DNA from: JALZDI01 sp036259355
GTDB taxonomy: Bacteria > Actinomycetota > Actinomycetes > Propionibacteriales > Nocardioidaceae
Assembly: GCA_036259355.1 (NCBI GenBank)
Contig: DATABY010000173.1
Coordinates: forward strand, 1-16,240
Direction of reading: 5' to 3'
Length of the DNA stretch: 16,240 nt
Both the position numbers and the translations under genes were made by a program. This document shows positions 5,754-13,137 of this stretch, piece by piece (position 1 is the stretch's first letter; the number at the start of each line of letters is the position of its first letter). The notes under the pieces are model-generated. The model saw nothing but the letters and a program-made list of their open reading frames with translations, was not told the origin of the DNA and ran no database searches.

Positions 5754-7091
5754 CTAGGCGGCCAGCAGCAGGTAGAGGCCGGCGCTGGTGTAGAAGACCA
5801 TGACCAGCAGCAGCGGAAGCTGCCCGACCAGCTCGCGGCCGCGCGGCAGCACACGGACCGCGCGGTCGTGTGCCGCGATCGCACCGAGCAGGTGGCCGGC
5901 GACGACCGCGGCCACCTTGGTGACCGCCAGCGCGGTCGGGTGCAGCGTGAGGAAGAAGTTGATCCCCATGCCCGCGGTGCCGAACAGGTCGGCACCCGTG
6001 CCGAGCGGGTCGCTGAGCTGGGCCACGGTCTGCTGGCCGGTCTCGTAGAACAGCGTCAGGTAGTGCGCGATGAAGTAGCCCACGATGATCGGCACGACCG
6101 AGTGGGCGAACGTGCGGGGCAGTGTTCGGCGTTCGATGTGGCCCAGGCCGCCGACCGTCATCGTCGCCAGCCCGAACGACAGCCCGACGACGAGCACGAA
6201 GCCGAGCAGGACCGCACTGTCGAGCAGCACCGGATCGACCGCGACCCCCTGCGCGTACGACGTCCAGAACGGGCTCTCGCTGAAGCTGTCGAACCCGGTC
6301 GAGCCGAACAGCACGGCGATGACGGCGACCAGGCCGGGAGCGGGTGCGAGCCCGTCGAGGTTCTCGAGCGGGTTGCGGACCACGAGCACGCCGTCGGTGC
6401 GGCGGCCGAACGGCGACAGCCGCGCCACCAGCGTCGAGAACACCTCGAACGGGTCGGCGCTGGCGAACCACCGGCGGCCGAAGGCCACCGAGCCGAGCAG
6501 CAGGATGACGGCGTACAGCGCCACCCAGGCGCGGACCGAGGACAGGTAGGTGCTGTTCGGATAGACCAGCTCCAGCCAGACGAAGCTCAGCAGCCCGAGC
6601 GCCGCGGGCCAGTAGCCCAGCCACCGGGGCATCTCCACGAGGCCGACTTCGGGATCGGTACGCAGCAGTCGCGACAGGCCCGCGTGCAGGAGCCGGAGCG
6701 GGCTGACGACCCGCCAGATCGGCCCCAGCAACAACGACGCGGGGACGATGCCGACCCACACCAGCACATAGAACACCCCGAAGACGGGGTTGGTCAGCCG
6801 GTCGGGGCCGAAGAGGAGCGCCGCCAGGAACAATCCGGTGAACGCCAACGCCAGCATCCGGAGGGCGGCCCGCGTCCACACCGAGTCGGCCACCGCGGCA
6901 AGCCACCTCGGCAGGGGTACGCCCGACTCGTCACCGCGGAACCGCGACCGACGCCACGCGAAGGCGAGCAGCCCGAACGAGATGACCAGCGCCCAGGCTG
7001 CGCCGATCACGGCGTACTCGAAGGGAATCGGCAGGTCCCGCCCGCCGCCCACGCCGTGAGCGAGGACGACGTCCGCCGTCGGGGACGCCAT
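5754..7091 (-). CDS. Polytopic membrane protein (fenitrothion-hydrolase-like), function unknown
   Basis: A 445-aa integral membrane protein with about ten hydrophobic segments, roughly at residues 25-47, 76-95, 105-125, 158-178, 185-205, 250-265, 292-313, 330-350, 380-407 and 424-443. Polar conserved-looking stretches include GHIERRTLPRTFAHSVVPI, IAHYLTLFYETGQQ and NFFLTLHPTALAVTK, with several His residues in or next to membrane segments (318, 330, 343, 384, 400). Homologues in actinobacteria are sometimes labelled fenitrothion hydrolase by similarity to a Burkholderia membrane protein; I recall this and cannot verify it, and substrate transfer is not justified. Its ATG is 3 bp after the stop of the lipoprotein gene, so the two form an operon. 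A metal or redox role in the envelope is possible given the cupredoxin-like partner. Confidence 0.8.
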   Translation of the reverse strand: MASPTADVVLAHGVGGGRDLPIPFEYAVIGAAWALVISFGLLAFAWRRSRFRGDESGVPLPRWLAAVADSVWTRAALRMLALAFTGLFLAALLFGPDRLTNPVFGVFYVLVWVGIVPASLLLGPIWRVVSPLRLLHAGLSRLLRTDPEVGLVEMPRWLGYWPAALGLLSFVWLELVYPNSTYLSSVRAWVALYAVILLLGSVAFGRRWFASADPFEVFSTLVARLSPFGRRTDGVLVVRNPLENLDGLAPAPGLVAVIAVLFGSTGFDSFSESPFWTSYAQGVAVDPVLLDSAVLLGFVLVVGLSFGLATMTVGGLGHIERRTLPRTFAHSVVPIIVGYFIAHYLTLFYETGQQTVAQLSDPLGTGADLFGTAGMGINFFLTLHPTALAVTKVAAVVAGHLLGAIAAHDRAVRVLPRGRELVGQLPLLLVMVFYTSAGLYLLLAA

Positions 7092-7094
7092 GGG

Positions 7095-7607
7095 TCAGGG
7101 CCGCGCCGCGATCGTCACCACGACGTCGCCGAGCTCGTGCAGCTCCGCCTCGACGACACCGGGCTGGTCGAGCTTGAACTCGAACTCCCGGTCGTCGGCG
7201 CCGGCCCGGAAGCCGAACGTGTGCTCCGGCGTGGAGTGCACGTGGATCTCGTCGGCCGCGTCGCTGTCGACGACGAACCTGATCGTCTGCCCCAGCTCGA
7301 CGTCGACCCGTTCGCCGGAGGGCGTGACCCGGCCGTTCTCGATCTCCACCTCGATCTCCACGGCGTCGTCCTCGGTCTCCACCGGCGAGCCGCCGTCGTC
7401 GTCGGTCTGCGACTCGGTCGGGCTGGTCTGCGACTCGGTCGGGCTGGCGGGCGAGGTCGTCGTTTCCGCCGGCGTGCTCGGCGCGGGAGTCGGGCTCTGC
7501 GATGCCTCCGTGCCCCCGGCGCCCTCGTCCTGCGAACCCCCGCAGCCGGCGATGGCCAGGACGGCGACAGCAGCCAGTGCGGACAGCTTGCGCCGGCGAA
7601 CGCGCAT
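7095..7607 (-). CDS. Lipoprotein with C-terminal cupredoxin-like domain
   Basis: A 170-aa protein. The ATG at 7607 is chosen because AGGAG lies 7 nt upstream; a longer open frame has no such signal. The N-terminus is a lipoprotein signal: MRVRRRKLSALAAVAVLAIAGC in two parts, basic MRVRRRK then LSALAAVAVLAIAGC with Cys22 as the lipidation site. Residues 23-83 are a Ser/Thr/Pro/Glu-rich linker containing a 7-aa tandem repeat (SPTESQT). Residues 84-170 form a beta-rich domain with VDVELGQTIRFVVDSD, EIHVHSTPEHTFGF and ELHELGDVVVTIAARP, resembling Cupredoxin_1-type domains. His122, His124, His129 and His157 could bind metal, but the canonical Cys and Met ligands of blue copper proteins are absent. 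It should sit on the outer face of the membrane, next to its operon partner, the polytopic protein. Confidence 0.8.
   Translation of the reverse strand: MRVRRRKLSALAAVAVLAIAGCGGSQDEGAGGTEASQSPTPAPSTPAETTTSPASPTESQTSPTESQTDDDGGSPVETEDDAVEIEVEIENGRVTPSGERVDVELGQTIRFVVDSDAADEIHVHSTPEHTFGFRAGADDREFEFKLDQPGVVEAELHELGDVVVTIAARP
7404..7445 (-). repeat. Perfect 21-bp tandem duplication in the lipoprotein linker
   Basis: Two identical 21-bp units (7404-7424 and 7425-7445) follow each other without a gap and encode the repeated heptapeptide in the SPTESQT linker. A length divisible by three keeps the frame. Such units can vary in copy number between strains. Confidence 0.9.
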
Positions 7608-7614
7608 CACGAAA

Positions 7615-7619
7615 CTCCT
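7615..7619 (-). promoter_or_regulatory. Ribosome binding site of the lipoprotein gene
   Basis: On the minus strand AGGAG lies 7 nt before ATG 7607. It decides this start over upstream in-frame ATGs that would precede the basic n-region of the signal peptide. Confidence 0.7.
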
Positions 7620-7674
7620 CGACTCGTCGACTGAGGGTCCTGCAGGGCACACTTCTGCGCCTGCCCAGCGTCTA

Positions 7675-7700
7675 TTGGACCAGACGACCGTGACACGATG
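7675..7700 (+). promoter_or_regulatory. Possible promoter region of the WS/DGAT gene with an extended -10
   Basis: TG-A-CACGAT (7691-7699) has the form of an extended -10 and lies about 50 bp before the start codon. TTGGAC (7675-7680) is nearby, but only 13 bp from it, so it is not a normal -35 for this -10. The 13-bp string CCGTGACACGATG (7688-7700) is found again upstream of pruA. Confidence 0.3.
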
Positions 7701-7734
7701 TGGGTTCCGGTCGGTGTCTTGAGACCAATGTCAC

Positions 7735-7740
7735 GAGAGG
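7735..7740 (+). promoter_or_regulatory. Ribosome binding site selecting the WS/DGAT start at 7749
   Basis: GAGAGG lies 8 nt before ATG 7749. Two upstream in-frame ATGs (7698 and 7728) have no comparable signal, and the family's N-terminal pattern (RLRAADMSYL) begins right after 7749. Confidence 0.6.
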
Positions 7741-7748
7741 AACTCGGG

Positions 7749-9239
7749 ATGGCAGAACGGCTACGGGCGGCGGACATGTCCTATCTCGCCCAGGAGTCCG
7801 CGAGCACCCCGATGCACGTTGCCACCCTGGAGATCTTCGAGCCTCCCGGTGACGGCTTCGACTACGAGAACCTGATCGCGCTGATCTCCGACCGCATCGC
7901 GTTCGTTCCCCGTTATCGTCAACGCCTGCTGCCCGTGCCGGGTGGGTTGTCCAACCCGGTGTGGGTCGACGACGACGACTTCGACCTCACCTATCACGTA
8001 CGACGCTCGGCACTGCCGCGGCCCGGCTCGATGGGACAGCTACGCGACCTCGTGAGCCGGGTGATGAGCCGCCGGCTGGACCGCAGCCGCCCGCTCTGGG
8101 AGGTCTACCTCGTCGAGGGCCTCGAGGGCGGCCGCTTCGCGGTCTTCAGCAAGGCCCACCAGGTGCTCGTCGACGGTGTCGAGACCCTGGACCTCGGCCA
8201 GCTCATTCTCGACGACGAGGCCGAGCCCCCGGAGTCCACGCGCGACGAGTGGGTGCCGCGCCGCCGCCCCGGCTCGCTGTCGCTGGTGGCCGAGGCCGTC
8301 GCCCACTCCGTGCGCCACCCCGCACAGGTGGTGGACACCATGAAGGGCGGCATGGCCGCGGCCCAGGGCGGTGTCCTGCGCGTGCGTGGCGCCGCGGAGG
8401 CGATCACCGGCATGGTGGCCTCCAGCCGCGGTATGGCCGACGGGCCGCTGACCGGCACGCTCTCGGAGCAGCGGCGGTTCACCACCGTCGAGACCGGGTT
8501 CGACGACTACCGCCGGGTACGCGCCGTGCACGGCGGCACGGTCAACGACGCGGTGCTCGCGGTCATCGCCGGCGGGCTGCGGGCCTGGCTGCTGACCCGG
8601 GCGGAGTCGGTCCGGCCGACCACGCGGGTGAAGGCGCTCGTGCCGATGAGCGTGGTGAACGACGAGGGTGAGTACACCGCGGTCGGCAGCCGCGTGACGC
8701 CGCACCTGCTCTCGCTGCCGATCGGCGAGAACAGCCCGGTGATGCGGCTGCACCAGGTGTCCTACGCGCTGAAGGCACACAAGGAGACGGGCCGCGCCGT
8801 GTCGGCGAGCCGGCTGGCCGACATCCGCGGTTTCGCGCCGACCACCCTGCATGCGCTCGGCGCCCGGGTCGCCGGCAAGTACCCGCGCCGCGCCTTCAAC
8901 CTCATGGTGACCAACGTCCCGGGTCCGCAGTTCCCGCTGTACGCGCTCGGCGCGAAGATGCTGGCCAGCTATCCGGTGCTGCCGCTGCTGCAGGGGCAGC
9001 CGCTGGCGATCGGCGTCACGTCCTACGACGGTCACGTGTTCTACGGGATCGAGGCGGACCGCGACGCCGTGCCCGACGTCGACGTACTCGCCCAGTGCAT
9101 CACCGAGGCGTTGGCCGAGCTCGTGGACACCACCACCGAGAGCCGGGCCCGGGCCCCGCGCGGCAGGGCGAAGCCGGCCGGCGCACGTACCGGCCGTGCG
9201 ACGACCCGCCGCCCCCCGACGCGCAACCGGCCCACCTGA
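7749..9239 (+). CDS. WS/DGAT-family acyltransferase (wax ester synthase / diacylglycerol acyltransferase-like)
   Basis: A 496-aa protein of normal family length. Family motifs are present: MHVATLEIF (22-30), PLWEVYLVEGLEGGRFAV (115-132), NDAVLAVIAGGLRAWL (266-281), LVPMSVV (297-303) and NVPGPQFPLYALGAKM (389-404). WS/DGAT enzymes transfer fatty acyl groups from acyl-CoA to diacylglycerol or fatty alcohols, forming storage lipid at the membrane. The active-site motif HHxxxDG reads HQVLVDG (His137, Gln138, Asp142, Gly143), so the second His, usually the catalytic base, is Gln. The enzyme may be inactive as a classic acyltransferase, or may belong to a clade using another base. The last ~33 residues are an Arg/Ala/Pro-rich basic tail unlike the conserved core. 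It is followed directly by a translationally coupled small gene. The identity as a family member is firm; the activity is not. Confidence 0.9.
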   Translation: MAERLRAADMSYLAQESASTPMHVATLEIFEPPGDGFDYENLIALISDRIAFVPRYRQRLLPVPGGLSNPVWVDDDDFDLTYHVRRSALPRPGSMGQLRDLVSRVMSRRLDRSRPLWEVYLVEGLEGGRFAVFSKAHQVLVDGVETLDLGQLILDDEAEPPESTRDEWVPRRRPGSLSLVAEAVAHSVRHPAQVVDTMKGGMAAAQGGVLRVRGAAEAITGMVASSRGMADGPLTGTLSEQRRFTTVETGFDDYRRVRAVHGGTVNDAVLAVIAGGLRAWLLTRAESVRPTTRVKALVPMSVVNDEGEYTAVGSRVTPHLLSLPIGENSPVMRLHQVSYALKAHKETGRAVSASRLADIRGFAPTTLHALGARVAGKYPRRAFNLMVTNVPGPQFPLYALGAKMLASYPVLPLLQGQPLAIGVTSYDGHVFYGIEADRDAVPDVDVLAQCITEALAELVDTTTESRARAPRGRAKPAGARTGRATTRRPPTRNRPT

Positions 9240-9724
9240 TGCGGGTCTACCTCCCGGTGACGCACAGCGGGCTGCGTGAACTGGTGGTCTCCGGCGGGCT
9301 GGGGCCGAGCCCGCTGTGCGGCTACGCGGTGACCGGCGCGCTGCGGGAGTCGTACGCAGCGGGCGACGAGGAGGAGCTGGAGTACGTCGCGATGACCGCC
9401 GCCGCCAGGTCGGCGCTCACGTTGCTGGCCCGCGCCGACGAGGAGCCGCCCCGCCGGGTGGTCGTCGCCGTCGATGTCGACAGGGCCTTCCCGCTGGACG
9501 AGATCGGTCCGGCCGGTGTCGAGCTGCCGCAGGTCGTGCCGATGCGACAGGTCGCGTCGGTGCACGTCGACACGGAGGCGGCGGAGAGCGACGTGGCAGC
9601 GGCGGTCGCCATGCTGCGTGCCGGAGGGCCCCACGACGTCGACGAGGAGTTCCTGCTCGACGCCTGCGACGGACACGAGCTGGCGTGGTTTGCCACCCAG
9701 GAGATCGGTGACCTACTAGCGTGA
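9239..9724 (+). CDS. Small DUF6912-type conserved protein
   Basis: A 161-aa protein. Its ATG overlaps the TGA of the acyltransferase by one base (TGATG), a typical termination-reinitiation arrangement, and there is no Shine-Dalgarno of its own. It starts MRVYLPVTHSGLRELV, contains EYVAMTAAARSALTLLA and VVVAVDVDRAF, and ends DGHELAWFATQEIGDLLA. This pattern fits the actinobacterial DUF6912 family as I recall it; no function is known. There is no signal peptide or membrane segment. The C-terminal half is acidic. The next gene is Ku, 57 bp downstream, and the spacing leaves open whether Ku shares the transcript. Confidence 0.75.
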   Translation: MRVYLPVTHSGLRELVVSGGLGPSPLCGYAVTGALRESYAAGDEEELEYVAMTAAARSALTLLARADEEPPRRVVVAVDVDRAFPLDEIGPAGVELPQVVPMRQVASVHVDTEAAESDVAAAVAMLRAGGPHDVDEEFLLDACDGHELAWFATQEIGDLLA

Positions 9725-9781
9725 GCGTGGAACGGGTGTCGCGCGCGGCGCCTGAGAGCTCGTCACAGGGACGGTGAGTCG

Positions 9782-10789
9782 ATGCAGGCCATCTGGAAGG
9801 GCACCATCTCGTTCGGGATGGTGACGATCCCCATCAAGGTCTACTCGGCCACCGAGGAGAAGGACATCTCCTTCCGACAGGTGCACACGGAGGACGGCGG
9901 CCGGATCCGCTACCGCCGGGTGTGCGAGAAGGACGGACAGGAGATTCCGTACTCCGACATCGGCAAGGGCTACGAGCTGCCCGACGGCCGGATGATGATC
10001 CTCACCAGCGAGGACTTCGCACAGCTGCCGCTGCCGACGGCGAAGTCGATCGACGTGCTGGAGTTCGTCCCGATCGACGAGGTCGACCCGCTGTACTTCG
10101 CCAAGGCCTACTACCTCGCCGCCGACGGGGTGGGCGCGAAGCCGTACGTGCTGCTGCGCGATGCGCTGACGAAGACGGGGCAGTGCGCGCTGGTCAAGGT
10201 GGCGATCCGCACCCGCGAGCAGCTGGCGCTGTTGCGGGAGAAGGACGGCGCGCTGGTGCTGCAGACGATGCTGTGGCCGGAGGAGGTGCGATCGTCGGAG
10301 TTCGCGGTCCCCGCCCCGGACGTGACCGTCAGAGACCAGGAGCGGGCGATGGCGGAGGCCTACATCGGCACGCTCGAGTCCGATTTCGACCCCACGCGCT
10401 ACCACAGCGAGTACCGGGAGGCGCTGGAGGAGCTCGTCGAGGCGAAGGCCTCCGGGTTGGAGCCCCGAAAGCCAGAGGAGGAGGAGCCGGACTCCGGCGA
10501 GGTGGTCGACCTCGTGGCGGCCCTGCGTGCCTCCGTCGAGGCCGCCAAGGCGCGCCGTGGGGAGCAGGGTGCCGCGTCCGGTGGCGGGAACGGGACGAAG
10601 AAGAGCGCGGCCAAGAAGTCCACCGCCAAGAAGGCCCCGGCGAAGAAGTCCGCGACCGGCAAGGCCGCGAGCAAGAGCACCACCAAGAAGGCCGGGTCGA
10701 GCAAGACGGCGGCGAGCAAGACAGCCGCCAAGAAGTCGGCCGCGAAGAAGTCGTCCCGGGCCGACACCGGCAAGCGGAAGTCGGCGTGA
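9782..10789 (+). CDS. ku: Non-homologous end-joining protein Ku
   Basis: A 335-aa protein. The N-terminus MQAIWKGTISFGMVTIPIKVYSA (MQAIWKGTISFG then MVTIPIKVYSA) is diagnostic of bacterial Ku. The Ku beta-barrel core runs to about residue 255 and includes VDPLYFAKAYYLAAD and ALVKVAIRTREQLALLR. Ku homodimers encircle DNA ends and recruit ligase D for non-homologous end joining. Residues 272-335 form a Lys/Ala/Ser tail made of KKSAAKK-type units, like histone H1 or mycobacterial Ku extensions, which strengthen DNA binding and allow movement along DNA. AGGGACGG lies 11 nt or less before ATG 9782. No ligD gene is in the window, so the ligase partner must be elsewhere. It follows the DUF6912 gene in the same direction. 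Confidence 0.97.
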   Translation: MQAIWKGTISFGMVTIPIKVYSATEEKDISFRQVHTEDGGRIRYRRVCEKDGQEIPYSDIGKGYELPDGRMMILTSEDFAQLPLPTAKSIDVLEFVPIDEVDPLYFAKAYYLAADGVGAKPYVLLRDALTKTGQCALVKVAIRTREQLALLREKDGALVLQTMLWPEEVRSSEFAVPAPDVTVRDQERAMAEAYIGTLESDFDPTRYHSEYREALEELVEAKASGLEPRKPEEEEPDSGEVVDLVAALRASVEAAKARRGEQGAASGGGNGTKKSAAKKSTAKKAPAKKSATGKAASKSTTKKAGSSKTAASKTAAKKSAAKKSSRADTGKRKSA

Positions 10790-10806
10790 GCGGCCGAGGC
10801 GTGACT

Positions 10807-10835
10807 TTGGAGTAGCACGAGGCCCGTGACACGAT
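10807..10835 (+). promoter_or_regulatory. Promoter of pruA with an extended -10
   Basis: TTGGAG (10807-10812) and CACGAT (10830-10835) are separated by 17 bp, and a TG precedes the -10 by one base (TG-A-CACGAT), the extended form. Transcription would begin near 10842, giving a leader of about 54 nt. Confidence 0.5.
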
Positions 10836-10875
10836 GCTGGCATCGCCCACAGGTGGGCACTCACCAACGATGCTG
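10831..10875. promoter_or_regulatory. Candidate operator: palindrome between two ACGATGCTG repeats
   Basis: A perfect dyad, GCCCAC (10845-10850) and GTGGGC (10853-10858), lies just downstream of the predicted start of transcription. It sits between two direct copies of ACGATGCTG (10831-10839 and 10867-10875), 36 bp apart. The position suits a repressor site or leader structure for pruA. Confidence 0.35.
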
Positions 10876-10895
10876 AGTCACGGAGCTAGCTGCTG

Positions 10896-12560
<1,665 letters not shown>

Positions 12561-12568
12561 CGTCCGAG

Positions 12569-12599
12569 TTGCTATGTGACATCGTTGATGTCGTATAGT
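12569..12599 (+). promoter_or_regulatory. Promoter with 19-bp spacer and large dyad (MerR-like geometry)
   Basis: A strong -10, TATAGT (12594-12599), lies 19 bp after TTGCTA (12569-12574). A dyad centred at 12585 fills the spacer: GACATC (12578-12583) and GATGTC (12587-12592) are perfect arms, flanked outward by CTAT (12572-12575) and ATAG (12595-12598), together 10 of 13 pairs matched. A too-long spacer with a centred dyad is the hallmark of promoters activated by MerR-family proteins. A repressor overlapping the -10 is the alternative. The start codon follows the -10 by six bases. Confidence 0.6.
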
Positions 12600-12605
12600 G
12601 GCTGG

Positions 12606-12887
12606 ATGGAGGCGACGGCCATCCCGCTGCAGCCGCTGCACCTCGGCGCGCTGCATCCGGTCGAGGCGCTCGCGATGGCCGTGCTGGCGCTCGGCCCGTT
12701 CGTGATCCTCGCGGTCGTGGTGACGATCGTGTCGCGCCGCGATCGCCGCGCCGACGCAGCGGCGCGGGGTGGCGCGCCGGGCAAGGGCGCCGACGGTGGT
12801 CAGGCCACCCGCGAGGAGCTCGCCCCTCGCGACGACACGAGCTCCACGACCACCGACACCGCGGCACCGCACTCGGTGCAGCAGTAG
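12606..12887 (+). CDS. Small single-span membrane protein, unknown function
   Basis: A 93-aa protein; ATG 12606 lies six bases after a near-consensus -10 (TATAGT), so the mRNA should be leaderless. One membrane segment spans about residues 20-42 (EALAMAVLALGPFVILAVVVTIV), followed by SRRDRRAD, so the C-terminal half should be cytoplasmic by the positive-inside rule. The tail (50-93) is a low-complexity Ala/Gly then Thr/Ser/Asp stretch. I do not recognise the family. The last 88 bp overlap the 3' end of the Cys-rich gene on the other strand, and the odd tail composition may be a consequence of that overlap. The strong promoter and the membrane segment support a real gene. Confidence 0.65.
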   Translation: MEATAIPLQPLHLGALHPVEALAMAVLALGPFVILAVVVTIVSRRDRRADAAARGGAPGKGADGGQATREELAPRDDTSSTTTDTAAPHSVQQ

Positions 12888-13018
12888 TCGCCGCAGTCGC
12901 CCAGCCCGTCACCGCAGTCGGGAACGACGAAGATGCGCTCGCCGGCGCAGTCGGAGCAGAACAGCACGCGGCCGGTGAGCATCAGGTTGTCGGCGGCGTC
13001 GACGCGCGCGGTCGCCAT
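12800..13018 (-). CDS. Small cysteine-rich (probable zinc-binding) protein
   Basis: A 72-aa protein; ATG 13018 is preceded by a strong AGGAGGG at 4 nt, which favours it over an upstream in-frame ATG at 13069. It has seven Cys: Cys21-x2-Cys24 and Cys47-x2-Cys50 could form a zinc ribbon, with Cys35, Cys42 and Cys46 between them (VLFCSDCAGERIFVVPDC, then YCCTECGAAV). The fold resembles short actinobacterial zinc-ribbon proteins of unknown role. The last ~15 residues (SSRGASSSRVA) lie in the region overlapping the opposite gene and look non-conserved. There are no membrane segments. It stands alone between convergent and same-strand neighbours. Confidence 0.7.
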   Translation of the reverse strand: MATARVDAADNLMLTGRVLFCSDCAGERIFVVPDCGDGLGDCGDYCCTECGAAVSVVVELVSSRGASSSRVA

Positions 13019-13022
13019 CGGG

Positions 13023-13029
13023 CCCTCCT
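13023..13029 (-). promoter_or_regulatory. Strong ribosome binding site of the Cys-rich gene
   Basis: AGGAGGG on the minus strand, 4 nt before ATG 13018. It is one of the best Shine-Dalgarno matches in the window and decides the start codon. Confidence 0.75.
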
Positions 13030-13104
13030 GTCCATCGCGTGGTGCCACGATCTCAGGCCGCGCCGACACCCGAGCCCTGACACGCCGAGGACAGCGCCGT
13101 TGTC

Positions 13105-13131
13105 GACGCAGGCGACGCAGGCGACGCAGGC
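13105..13131. repeat. Three perfect 9-bp tandem repeats
   Basis: GACGCAGGC occurs three times without gaps (13105-13113, 13114-13122, 13123-13131). The array begins 6 bp after the stop codon of the DUF2505 gene on the minus strand and lies upstream of the Cys-rich gene. It is non-coding as far as I can see. The rest of the 13019-13137 gap holds the ribosome binding site and a small dyad CGTGG/CCACG at 13038-13049. Confidence 0.85.
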
Positions 13132-13137
13132 GAAGGG

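Noticed and set aside
5157..7634. 825-codon open frame on the plus strand
   Set aside because: It runs antisense through the membrane protein and lipoprotein genes. It is rich in Arg, Gln, Asp, Glu and Pro with no domain, as expected of a shadow frame in GC-rich DNA.
7677..7703. TTGGAC with ATGTGG (17-bp spacing) as the acyltransferase promoter
   Set aside because: The -10 match is poor; the extended TGACACGAT element is a better though still weak candidate.
9729..9764. GGAAC as an ECF-sigma -35 upstream of Ku
   Set aside because: No matching -10 at 16-19 bp; the only CGTC is about 27 bp away.
13105..13131. Short repeats as a CRISPR remnant
   Set aside because: Units are 9 bp with no spacers, and no cas genes are present.
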